From the NCBI RefSeq assembly GCF_947503125.1, contig NZ_CANNCR010000021.1, positions 1 to 64,000 of the forward strand: a stretch of 64,000 nucleotides of DNA, written 5' to 3'. The position numbers were made by a program, and so were the translations under genes. Of the stretch, positions 45,529-55,371 are shown in pieces (the stretch's first letter is position 1; every line of letters begins with the position of its first letter). The DNA is from an uncultured Metabacillus sp. (lineage in GTDB: Bacteria; Bacillota; Bacilli; Bacillales; Bacillaceae). The notes beneath the pieces are model-generated. The model was given only the letters and a program-made list of their open reading frames with translations, did not search any database and was not told the origin of the DNA.

Positions 45529-45903
45529 ATTCACTTTACATTTTGAAGATAAAATCTCGATTACGAAGATAAATCGTCAAAAACTTACACTAATCCTGGT
45601 TGTAAAGCACTAAATTAAAAATAGCAATCTTTTGAAAATAGCTATGTTAATATTCATTGTTGATTAAAGCGGAACTCAACAGGCTTGTTTAACCGAGTAA
45701 TTATTCATTCATTTTAGCACAATGGCATCCTAAGTTACACTGTGTTACGTCTAAGAAACAAATCACTTCCGTTGTTACGATTAACTAGATATACCTGAAT
45801 TATTTACGATTCATTTTCTGACCGGTAAGATGTCTAATATAGTCTCTTTGAAAGAAAAAATGGTTATAAATTTACACAACAAACAAATGCTAATCATTAT
45901 TAG

Positions 45904-47364
<1,461 letters not shown>

Positions 47365-47457
47365 GAAAAAGGTTAGTGTTGTGATTTTTAAATAACATAT
47401 CAGGACTCTTAGGATTCTACTAGAACCTCTACCTTTCTTAATATAAACCTAAATGAA

Positions 47458-47483
47458 AACATCCTTCGGGGTGTTTTTTGTTT
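47458..47483 (+). terminator. Terminator after the 6-phospho-beta-glucosidase gene
   Basis: AACATCC-TTCG-GGGTGTT with a T-run, a tight tetraloop terminator. The rest of 47365-47749 shows no gene I can support. Confidence 0.85.
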
Positions 47484-47749
47484 TTATGAGAGGAGAAAAA
47501 TGGTGTTTCATTCAACAAAAGGGCCAGATGGAACTTAAATTGGATATTTATACAAAAAATAGATATAGTGAAGGGGTATACTTTGGAATAGCACTGCTCT
47601 GAAATGATCTCTTTTGATGCAATAAAAATTACAAAGGGATATACTATTGAATTTAATTTCATTATACTCGAGTTGAGCATTTGTAGGGAAATTCCCAATG
47701 ACTCTGTCACAATCTGCTGAACAGTTACTTAAGGAGTGGAGTGATTATA

Positions 47750-48952
47750 ATGGCACGCGTTTTATTTATTAATGGTGGTGCAGAAGGACATATCAATCCA
47801 ACGATTGGAGTTGTGCAAGAGCTTATTTCGCGTGGAGAAGAGGTCGTGTACTTTACGACAGAAGCTTTTCGAGAACGTATTGAGAAGACAGGAGCTACTG
47901 TACGAACATTTGACGGTGAAAAATTTATCCAAGCTTTTATCTCAGGTGGAAGAAATTATTTAATCGAAAGAATCAATGGTCTTTTGCGTACGGCAGATAT
48001 CATGATACCTAGTGTCCTGGAGCAAATCAAGGGGGAATATTTTGATTATATCATTCATGATTCCATGTTTGGGTGCGGACGTTTACTTGCCCAAATACTT
48101 AAACTTCCGGCCATTAATTCATGTACCTCATTTGCACAGACAGAAGCATTATTTGATAAAATGCTGAAACATCTTTCACAAAATATCCCAACAGAAATTG
48201 AAAAAAAGATAAATGATGATTATCAAAACCTGAAAACAACTATTGAAGAAAAATATGATGTTGAAATCCGGTCTCCCTTTGACGTTTTTTGTAATCCTGC
48301 AGCGCTCACAATTATTTATACAACTAGGGAGTTTCAACCCTCTGGAGAAACATTTGATCAAACATACAAATTTGTAGGTCCATCCATCTCTTTACGATCA
48401 TCGCAAGCAAACTTCGACCTTGCAGCAATCAAGGGAAAAAGCTTAATTTACATTTCTCTGGGTACTGTCTTTAACCAAGCAATTGATTTCTATAAGCTTT
48501 GTTTTAAGGCATTTGGGAGTACTGAACATACCGTTGTCATGTCAATTGGGAATCAAACCCAAATAGTTGAATTGGGAGAGATCCCCTCAAACTTCATTGT
48601 GGAAAATTACGTTCCACAAACCGAAGTACTAAAATACACTAAATTATTTATCACACATGGAGGAATGAACAGTACCAATGAAGGTTTCTATTATGGGGTA
48701 CCGCTAATTGTTATCCCGCAAAGTGCGGATCAGCCGATCATCGCCGGGCAAGTTGCCAAAATCGGAGCAGGTATTCAATTACAAATGCAAAATTTGACGG
48801 CAAATCAATTATATGAAGCTGCAGATCATGTGTTAAACCACCCATCTTTCTATAAAGCTGTTGCAAATATGAGGGAATCCTTTCAAAAATCGGGTGGATA
48901 TCTCCAAGCTGTTGATGAGATTTTCAAATTTAAAAATGAATATGATATCTAA
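47750..48952 (+). CDS. Macrolide-family UDP-glycosyltransferase (GT1, YjiC-like)
   Basis: A soluble GT-B glycosyltransferase of 400 residues in the OleD/Mgt/YjiC group that transfers glucose to macrolides, flavonoids and other hydroxylated small molecules. The N-terminal acceptor domain starts [21 protein letters not shown] with the conserved catalytic-type His. The C-terminal nucleotide-sugar motif is [42 protein letters not shown] precedes ATG 47750. The next gene encodes an ABC-F ribosome protection protein, which makes antibiotic inactivation a reasonable guess, but many Bacillus YjiC-like enzymes act on plant phenolics. Confidence 0.9.
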   Translation: [400 protein letters not shown]

Positions 48953-49171
48953 AGACTAATCGTTCAATAGGCGAGTCCTCTTGTATTGAGCCATAAAAAA
49001 ATTGAACAGTTTTGTTTTTTAGTACTGCCTTTTTGCGATTGATCCGTGAAACTGAATCACAAATCTTAACAATTGTATTATTTTCTTAAAATGGTAGTCG
49101 GAACCCCCTTGAAAAATGAAAGTAAAGGGAATAAAATGGAAGAGAATAATCATGAACGGAGGTGGGGAAGG

Positions 49172-49288
49172 ATGTTAAATCAAGCTGTTTTAGTGCACGG
49201 TTTCTGGACGGAATTTTTATATCTTAACCGTGCAAAATTTGCTGCATCAATTGTTAACGGGATACGTATGCCCTTTTTTAGCAATTGA
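49172..49288 (+). CDS. Putative leader peptide of the ABC-F gene
   Basis: A 38-codon ORF (MLNQAVLVHGFWTEFLYLNR start) with a strong ribosome-binding site (GGAGGTGGGGAAGG, 49158-49171). It lies in the 515-nt leader between the glycosyltransferase and ABC-F genes and is followed by two intrinsic terminators before the ABC-F start. This is the arrangement of antibiotic-responsive attenuators, in which drug-stalled ribosomes on the leader ORF prevent terminator formation. The peptide matches no family I know. Confidence 0.5.
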   Translation: MLNQAVLVHGFWTEFLYLNRAKFAASIVNGIRMPFFSN

Positions 49289-49344
49289 ATAGCAAATCTA
49301 AAACGGTGAAAACATCTCTTAACCCACATTATATCAGGACAGGT

Positions 49345-49376
49345 AAAGGAGAGCTTTTTCATGCTCTCTTTTTTCA
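49345..49376 (+). terminator. First attenuator-like terminator upstream of the ABC-F gene
   Basis: AAAGGAGAGC (49345-49354) pairs with GCTCTCTTTT (49363-49372) across an 8-nt loop, then TT. It starts 56 nt after the leader ORF stop. Confidence 0.75.
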
Positions 49377-49403
49377 TGCCATCATAAGTCCTAATTCTTT
49401 GAG

Positions 49404-49435
49404 CCATGGGAGGTTGTGTCTTCCCATGGTTTTTT
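49404..49435 (+). terminator. Second attenuator-like terminator, directly before the ABC-F ribosome-binding site
   Basis: CCATGGGA (49404-49411) and TCCCATGG (49422-49429) form a perfect 8-bp stem followed by six T residues. The ABC-F ribosome-binding site begins only 17 nt later, so the terminator would block that gene unless antitermination occurs. Confidence 0.85.
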
Positions 49436-49467
49436 GTGTACTTTTTTATTCAAGGAGGAAAATGAAC

Positions 49468-51345
49468 ATGATCGCATGCAGTGTATACCAAGCAGGTAAA
49501 ATGTGTGGTGGGACTTCCATTTTTGAAAATATATCATTTGAAATTCACGAAAAGGATCGGGTTGGTTTAGTCGGGAAAAATGGAAGTGGGAAAACAACGT
49601 TATTTCGTTTACTAGCTGGTGAAGAAAAACCTGAATCGGGCCAAATACATTGGAAAAAAGGAATTGAAATTGGCTATCTTGAGCAAATTCCAAACTTTCC
49701 TGGAGAATCAACGACTAAGGATGTTTTGAAAACAGCTTTTTCAGAACTTTTCCAAATAGAAGAAAAAATGAAGAAACTTGAGGTTGAAATGGGGAAGGAA
49801 ACAAACGGAGAGAAACTACAAAAATTAATCGATGATTATGGGAATCTCCAGGACCATTTTGCATTAAAAGGGGGATATGAAATCGAGGCAAATATTGAGA
49901 AAATTGTTAACGGTCTAAACATTCATGATCTACTTGATAATTTATTTGGCAAATTAAGCGGCGGAGAAAAAACGAAGGTTGGCTTAGCCCTTATGCTTCT
50001 CAAAAAACCAGACTTTTTATTATTGGATGAACCGACCAATCATTTAGATTTAATGGCGGTGGAATGGCTTGGCGGCTTTTTGCAAGATTATAGTGGAACG
50101 GTTGTCGTCATTTCTCATGATCGCTATTTTCTTGATGAGGTTGTAAATAAAATATTGAATTTGGAGGATGGAGAAATTGAATGCTATCCTACAGATTTTT
50201 CTGGCTTTGTGAAAGAAAAAGAGGAACGGCTTCTAAGAGAATTCCAAGCATATGAAGAGCAGCAAAAGAAAATAAAGAAAATGAAGGAAGCTATTAAACG
50301 GCTAAGAGAGTGGGCGAACAGAGCCAATCCACCTAATGAAGGTCTTCATAAACGTGCGAGAAATATGGAAAGAGCATTAGAAAGAATGGAAAAACTGAAT
50401 CGTCCCAAATTAAATCGAAAGAAAATGAATCTTGAGATGGATGCTTCTGATCGAAGTGGAAATGACGTCATTATGCTTACTGGTATATCAAAATGTTTTG
50501 GAGAAAAACCATTGTTTGAAAAAGTCCAAATGCATGTGACTTATCAAGAACGAGTTGCTATTGTCGGAGAGAATGGAACGGGAAAATCAACTTTAATCAA
50601 ACTTATTATGGGGCACCTGCAAGCTGATGGAGGAGAAGTAAGGTTAGGTAGTAACGTAAAGATTGGTTACTTATCTCAAAACATTTTTTCTGATATTGAA
50701 AATGAAACAATCATTGAGGCATTTCGCAATGAGGTCAGGGTGACAGAGGGGGAAGCAAGACATATCTTGGCTAGGTTTTTATTTTATGGCCATATGGTTT
50801 TTCGAAAAGTTTCTCAGCTCAGTGGAGGGGAAAAAATGAGGCTACGCTTAGCCCAACTTATGTATCAAGACATTAATTTGCTCATTTTAGATGAGCCAAC
50901 TAACCATTTAGATATTGAATCTCAAGAAGTTTTAGAAGAAACTCTTGAAGATTATAACGGAACGATATTAGCCGTCTCTCACGATCGTTATTTCCTGAAT
51001 AAGTTATTTGAGAAGATTTATTGGATTGACTCAAATGAAGTTCATTGTTTCAAAGGGAACTACAATTGGGCTAAGGAGAAGATGGTCTTGAGAAAAAGCA
51101 GGACGAGACATGTAACAGTAGAAAAAAATAAAAAGAAAGCACCTGCTTTGAAGAACACGATAGATCAAAAGAATGTCAAGTATGAATACGTGGAAAAGGA
51201 TTTAGAAAGGGTAGAACAAAAGATTTCAGAGTTGGATAGAAGGTTAGAGGAAATTCAAGAATTGGAGCATTTACAACAACTATATAAAGAAAAGGAGGAA
51301 CTTGAGAGGCAGTGGGAAGAACTTTATGAACAACTTGATAAATAA
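49468..51345 (+). CDS. ABC-F ATPase, likely antibiotic ribosome protection protein
   Basis: A 625-residue protein with two ABC domains and no membrane segments. First Walker A GKNGSGKT (~36-43), signature LSGGEKTK (~165), Walker B DFLLLDEPTNHLD; an interdomain linker rich in Lys/Arg (~245-310: RLREWANRANPPNEGLHKRARNMERALERM) that in this family enters the ribosomal E/P site; second Walker A GENGTGKS (~367), LSGGEKMRLRLAQ and LILDEPTNHLD; and a C-terminal coiled coil. It resembles Vga/Lsa/VmlR-type resistance factors against lincosamides, streptogramins or pleuromutilins, but housekeeping ABC-F proteins are alike. The start is ATG 49468, nine bases after AGGAGG; a long upstream frame runs through the terminators and is not real. 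Confidence 0.9.
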   Translation: MIACSVYQAGKMCGGTSIFENISFEIHEKDRVGLVGKNGSGKTTLFRLLAGEEKPESGQIHWKKGIEIGYLEQIPNFPGESTTKDVLKTAFSELFQIEEKMKKLEVEMGKETNGEKLQKLIDDYGNLQDHFALKGGYEIEANIEKIVNGLNIHDLLDNLFGKLSGGEKTKVGLALMLLKKPDFLLLDEPTNHLDLMAVEWLGGFLQDYSGTVVVISHDRYFLDEVVNKILNLEDGEIECYPTDFSGFVKEKEERLLREFQAYEEQQKKIKKMKEAIKRLREWANRANPPNEGLHKRARNMERALERMEKLNRPKLNRKKMNLEMDASDRSGNDVIMLTGISKCFGEKPLFEKVQMHVTYQERVAIVGENGTGKSTLIKLIMGHLQADGGEVRLGSNVKIGYLSQNIFSDIENETIIEAFRNEVRVTEGEARHILARFLFYGHMVFRKVSQLSGGEKMRLRLAQLMYQDINLLILDEPTNHLDIESQEVLEETLEDYNGTILAVSHDRYFLNKLFEKIYWIDSNEVHCFKGNYNWAKEKMVLRKSRTRHVTVEKNKKKAPALKNTIDQKNVKYEYVEKDLERVEQKISELDRRLEEIQELEHLQQLYKEKEELERQWEELYEQLDK

Positions 51346-51383
51346 CTAACCAAATTGATTTAACAAAAATGGCAGAAGCAGAA

Positions 51384-51497
51384 AAGCGTTTGACATCCAG
51401 CATCGACTCCTAGCCCTCGGGAATAGAAGGTAAAGAATACCTTCTATTCCGAGCGCCTTATTTGCCCTTGGCCTGAGCAAGGTGCTTGCGCTTTTCT
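51384..51497 (+). repeat. Nested-hairpin repeat, shortened variant (copy 4 of the family's type A)
   Basis: Starts AAAGCGTTTGACATCCAGC like 39388 and ends GGTGCTTGCGCTTTT. The inner arms are GGAATAGAAGGTA / TACCTTCTATTCC, again complementary, while the loop and outer arms are shortened. Confidence 0.8.
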
Positions 51498-51653
51498 TGA
51501 TGAAGGAATCTCTAAAATCTTTGTACTTTGGAGGGGGACTGGTGCTACTCTTCATATCCTATGTAAATGAAATAAAGAACAGTTATTTGTATATGGTTGT
51601 AAATTATTTCAATTAGTTGTATTTTATTGTTATAAGGTGATAGGAGTGGGGCT

Positions 51654-52418
51654 ATGTTTGCACAGCAACGGTATAATGATATTTTAGATCTCCTGAATGA
51701 AAACGGGTCAGTGAAAGTTTCGGCCTTAATAAAACGTTTTGGAGTTTCGTTTGAAACAGTAAGAAGAGACTTAGAATATCTTGAAAAAGAAGGATATTTA
51801 AAACGGGTTCACGGCGGTGCCGTCTTAGATGAGGTAAACAGTGTTGAGTTGACCTTTACAACGCGTGAAACGAAATATACTGCAGAAAAGAAGGAGATTG
51901 CGGAGATCGCTACAAGGTTTGTTTCGGAAGGCCAATCGATTGCAATGGATGTTAGTACAACGAACACTGAGATTGCTAAAGCTTTCAAAAAAAAGTTCGA
52001 ACGATTGACCATATTAACGAATTCATTACCCATTGCGAATGAGTTGGCAGAGATGCCGAATTATACAATCATTCTCCCTGGAGGAGTTTTAAGAAACCAA
52101 GAGCTTTGTCTAGTAGGAGATATGGCTGAAAAATTTATTTCTCAATTTTTTATTGATACGTTTTTTATGAGTATGAGCGGTGTTTCTTTGACACAAGGAC
52201 TAACAGATTATGGTATAGGTGAAATCCAATTAAAAAGTCAAATGTTAAAACAGGCTCAAAAAGCAATTGTTGTTGCAGACAGCAGCAAGTTTGATGTTGT
52301 TTCGCTAATGAAAGTATGTGACATTGACCAAGTTGATTCCATCATAACGGATTCAAATTTAAGTGAGAAAATCCGAGATAAGTATATAAATAATGGAATC
52401 CAAATCATAAATAAGTAA
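51654..52418 (+). CDS. DeoR-family transcriptional regulator
   Basis: An N-terminal DeoR helix-turn-helix (RYNDILDLLNENGSVKVSALIKRFGVSFETVRRDLEYLEKEGYLKRVHGGAV) and a C-terminal sugar-phosphate sensor domain (DeoRC), 254 residues. DeoR proteins respond to phosphorylated metabolites. It precedes a Tat-exported metallophosphoesterase and a HAD phosphatase in the same direction, though a terminator separates it from them, so it may regulate those genes. TAGGAGTGGGGCT precedes ATG 51654. Confidence 0.9.
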   Translation: MFAQQRYNDILDLLNENGSVKVSALIKRFGVSFETVRRDLEYLEKEGYLKRVHGGAVLDEVNSVELTFTTRETKYTAEKKEIAEIATRFVSEGQSIAMDVSTTNTEIAKAFKKKFERLTILTNSLPIANELAEMPNYTIILPGGVLRNQELCLVGDMAEKFISQFFIDTFFMSMSGVSLTQGLTDYGIGEIQLKSQMLKQAQKAIVVADSSKFDVVSLMKVCDIDQVDSIITDSNLSEKIRDKYINNGIQIINK

Positions 52419-52434
52419 AAATAGCAGAATGATA

Positions 52435-52466
52435 AGCCTCCCAACAATGGCGGGAGGCTGTTTTTT
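52435..52466 (+). terminator. Terminator of the deoR-type gene
   Basis: AGCCTCCC (52435-52442) and GGGAGGCT (52452-52459) with a T-run. Confidence 0.9.
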
Positions 52467-52691
52467 ATATGCAAATGTTGAATTGGTTGTGTTTAATTGA
52501 AATTTAATGTTTATTTAGAATAAATTTACATAGAATTCACAATAAATGCACATTCTTTCGATAATATGTACTTAATTAATAGATTAACTAATTAGGTGGG
52601 TGTTGCTCCTTAAAGATTGATAAGGTATTAGATCCATTCTTTTTTAAAGAGATTTATCATAAGAAAAATTTTTGATAGGGGATTTTAAAAA

Positions 52692-54401
52692 GTGGCAAAT
52701 GAATTTGAATTTCAAGATGAACAGATCGAATCAAAAGAAAAGAAATTTACCAGGCGAAAATTTTTAGAGGGAACAACAAAGGTTGCAGGGCTTTCTTTAG
52801 GAATGGCGTTGGTTAATCCAATGAGCAATTTAACCGTTTTTGCTGCTGATGATAAAGAGAAGGGTGATCATCGCAATAAGCCTATTCTTGTGTTTCCTGT
52901 CATAAGTGATGTACATATTAAAAAGACTGGTACGAAGGATATACAGAAGTTTAGCAATACCCTTCAGCAGTTGAATGAAGTTGTACCTAAGCAAGATGCT
53001 TTCGTTGTTGTCGGTGATTTAACTGACAATGGATTTACAGAAGAATACGATCGATTTATGTCTGTATATAATGCCGGAAAACAACCACAAGCAGTTTCTT
53101 TAATGGCCATTGGAAACCACGATTACTGGAATGGATTATCCGTAGCTGATGCGCAAAAGCTTTTCTTTAAGAAAACAGGGATGGAATCGATTTATTTCCA
53201 TAAAGTGATTAAAGGATATCATTTTATTATTCTCGGAACTGAGGATGGAAATACAGAGGGGACTTTTTCCGTAAAGCAAATTAACTGGCTCGGTGAAAAA
53301 TTAAAGCAAGCAAAAGCCGAGGATCCTAAAAAACCAATTTTTGTTTTCCATCACCAGCCAATTAAAGATACGATTTATGGTAGTGAGTGGGGCTTCTCAG
53401 AAAATAGAGATCTTTTTTACAACACATTAAAGGAATATCCGCAGGCGATCACGTTTTCTGGTCACACCCATTATCCATTAGATGATCCAAGAATTATTCA
53501 TCAAAAAGATTTTACAACTGTAGGTACTTCTACAGGCTCTTATATATGGCTTGATGCTGGAAGAATTCAAGGGGAAGTGCCTGAGGGTGCTGATTTTCTT
53601 AATCAAGCTCTCATTGTAGAGGTATATTATAACAAAGTCATCATTAAACGTCGTGATATCCATAACAATGACTGGACAGGTGAGCCGTTTGTTATTAGCT
53701 CTCCTGCCGATAAGAATAAGTTCCTTTATACTGAAAAAAGAGCGGATAAAACGGCTCCCTACTTTGAAAAAGATGCAAAGCTTACGATCGTCCAACCAAC
53801 TTTAACGGGATTAACGATCGCTTTTAGCCAAGCGAAAGACAATCTTCTTGTCCATGATTATAAAATCGTAGCCAGAAACTTGGGGACTGGAAAAGCAGAG
53901 AAGGAATTCCTTGCCTTTTCAGAATTCTATAAAGATTTTGTGCCAAATCCGTTAGTGCTAAATCTTGAAGGATTAAAACCTAATACTAAATATGAGCTTG
54001 AAGTACAAGCACTTGATGCCTATGGAAATGGAAGTAAGACTTCATTAAAAGCAACAGGTAAAACCCTGCAAGGAGAAGTGGAGGAAGTATCGATCACCTT
54101 ATCAAAAGACTCATTAAATGGAACAGCGGATACAGTAGAAGTCACGGTAGAAAATGCTCGAGTTCCTCAAAGTGACTGGATCGGATTATATGAAGTAAAT
54201 GAAGAGCCGGGAGGTCCAGCTTCCATCTGGTGGATGTATACAAAAGTAGAAAATGGAACCTTTAAAGTAACGTATAATCCAAAAGATAATAAATATCCAG
54301 ACCGATACAAGGAAGGTTCAACCTATAAATTCGTTTATTTCTATGGCAGTGGTTATGATGCTGTTGCTTCAGCCACATTTACTGTTGGCAGCAAAGGATA
54401 G
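52692..54401 (+). CDS. Tat-exported metallophosphoesterase with C-terminal fibronectin-like region
   Basis: A calcineurin-like phosphoesterase of 569 residues. The N-terminus carries a twin-arginine signal (FTRRKFLEGTTKVAGLSLGM... FAAD), so it is folded in the cytoplasm and exported by Tat. Metal ligands are in VISDVHI, VVGDLTDNGF, AIGNHDYW, VFHHQP and SGHTHYP, in family order. After ~360 residues come an FN3-like domain (KAEKEFLAFSEF... YELEVQALDAYGNGSKT) and a beta-rich C-terminal domain. The start is GTG 52692; no ATG fits. It may release phosphate or a phosphorylated moiety outside the cell; the substrate is unknown. Confidence 0.88.
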   Translation: MANEFEFQDEQIESKEKKFTRRKFLEGTTKVAGLSLGMALVNPMSNLTVFAADDKEKGDHRNKPILVFPVISDVHIKKTGTKDIQKFSNTLQQLNEVVPKQDAFVVVGDLTDNGFTEEYDRFMSVYNAGKQPQAVSLMAIGNHDYWNGLSVADAQKLFFKKTGMESIYFHKVIKGYHFIILGTEDGNTEGTFSVKQINWLGEKLKQAKAEDPKKPIFVFHHQPIKDTIYGSEWGFSENRDLFYNTLKEYPQAITFSGHTHYPLDDPRIIHQKDFTTVGTSTGSYIWLDAGRIQGEVPEGADFLNQALIVEVYYNKVIIKRRDIHNNDWTGEPFVISSPADKNKFLYTEKRADKTAPYFEKDAKLTIVQPTLTGLTIAFSQAKDNLLVHDYKIVARNLGTGKAEKEFLAFSEFYKDFVPNPLVLNLEGLKPNTKYELEVQALDAYGNGSKTSLKATGKTLQGEVEEVSITLSKDSLNGTADTVEVTVENARVPQSDWIGLYEVNEEPGGPASIWWMYTKVENGTFKVTYNPKDNKYPDRYKEGSTYKFVYFYGSGYDAVASATFTVGSKG

Positions 54402-54408
54402 GAGGAAT

Positions 54409-54483
54409 ATGTCTTTATTTAAAGAAGACTATGAAAATAAGAATGGAAAGCCTGCTCGAAAAAAATATTTGAGGGTTGAATAA
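54409..54483 (+). CDS. 24-codon ORF with a strong ribosome-binding site
   Basis: MSLFKEDYENKNGKPARKKY-LRVE begins 7 nt after the metallophosphoesterase stop, behind a perfect AGGAGGAAT. It is too short for a domain call: either a translated micropeptide or the 5' stub of a deleted gene. The HAD gene starts 65 nt later. Confidence 0.35.
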   Translation: MSLFKEDYENKNGKPARKKYLRVE

Positions 54484-54548
54484 AAGGATAAAACAACCAG
54501 TCATCTGAACGTGGGCAGAGCAACTTGAAAAGGCTGGTATAAATTAAG

Positions 54549-55331
54549 ATGAACAAAATAAAAGGAATCTTATTCGATAAAGATGGAACTCTCATTGATT
54601 TTCATTCAATATGGGTACCCGTTGCATTAGACCTAGTTGATCAGTTATTAGTTAAAGTTGCAGCGGATAAGAACGATGATTTGAAAAGGGACTTATTAAA
54701 ATCGATCGGGGTTGAAGAGGAGCTCATTTCCGCTGATGGTATTTTAGCTTCAGGTACAACTCGCGACATCACTCATGCATTTGAGGCTATTCTTCAAAAA
54801 CATGGTTTTGTTTTCCGTTCTTCTCAGTCATTATACGAGTGGACAACGGAAAGATTGTTGGCTTCAACAAGGAATCACGTTGAAAACATTCAACCGGCTG
54901 CAGACTTAAAATCATTACTACAAGGACTTACTGATCGAGGGGTTGCAATAGGAATTGCAACAGCAGATGATTATGAAACAACAAAAATCTGCTTAGAGAA
55001 GCTTCAAGTTGAACAATACTTTGGGTTTATTGGAACATCAGATCGATATGAGAAAAAACCTAATCCATTCATGTTAGAGGCATTTTGCAGCCAATTTCAG
55101 TTGATGCCGGAGGAAGTGGTGATGGTTGGTGATACAATCGTAGATATATTGTTCGCAAAAAATGCGGCTGCAGGACTGGCAATTGGCGTTTTATCAGGAG
55201 CAAGCAAGAAGGAGCACCTTGAGCCTGAGGCAGACATGATTCTTCCATCTGTACGTGACCTTATTACTGTAGATGGCCGGCTTGTCTGGGATACGCTAAC
55301 AAGTGAATCGATCTCGGTCAAGAACTCGTAA
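54549..55331 (+). CDS. HAD-family phosphatase (phosphoglycolate phosphatase-like)
   Basis: A 260-residue haloacid dehalogenase-type hydrolase. Motif I FDKDGTLIDFHS has the nucleophile and acid/base Asp (residues 9 and 11); motif II is in GIATADDYETT; motif III Lys in RYEKKPNP; motif IV in MVGDTIVDILFA. A helical cap lies between motifs I and II. It could act on the product of the upstream phosphoesterase or on a phosphorylated metabolite sensed by the DeoR regulator; this is inference. The ribosome-binding site is weak. Confidence 0.88.
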   Translation: MNKIKGILFDKDGTLIDFHSIWVPVALDLVDQLLVKVAADKNDDLKRDLLKSIGVEEELISADGILASGTTRDITHAFEAILQKHGFVFRSSQSLYEWTTERLLASTRNHVENIQPAADLKSLLQGLTDRGVAIGIATADDYETTKICLEKLQVEQYFGFIGTSDRYEKKPNPFMLEAFCSQFQLMPEEVVMVGDTIVDILFAKNAAAGLAIGVLSGASKKEHLEPEADMILPSVRDLITVDGRLVWDTLTSESISVKNS

Positions 55332-55337
55332 ATTGAA

Positions 55338-55367
55338 ATGGGGCTGACCAATTGGGTCAGCCTCATT
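55338..55367. terminator. Bidirectional terminator between the HAD and aminotransferase genes
   Basis: ATGGGGCTGACC (55338-55349) and GGGTCAGCCTCAT (about 55354-55366) form a long stem; it can serve both convergent genes. Confidence 0.8.
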
Positions 55368-55371
55368 CTAT

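Noticed and set aside
47438-47710. 90-codon minus-strand frame between the glucosidase and glycosyltransferase genes
   Set aside because: Runs across the terminator hairpin at 47458, no ribosome-binding site, no recognisable domain.
49073-49171. Longer version of the ABC-F leader ORF starting at 49073
   Set aside because: No ribosome-binding site at 49073; the strong site at 49158-49171 selects ATG 49172.
49285-49467. N-terminal extension of the ABC-F protein from 49285
   Set aside because: It would be translated through both terminator hairpins and is not homologous to ABC-F N-termini.
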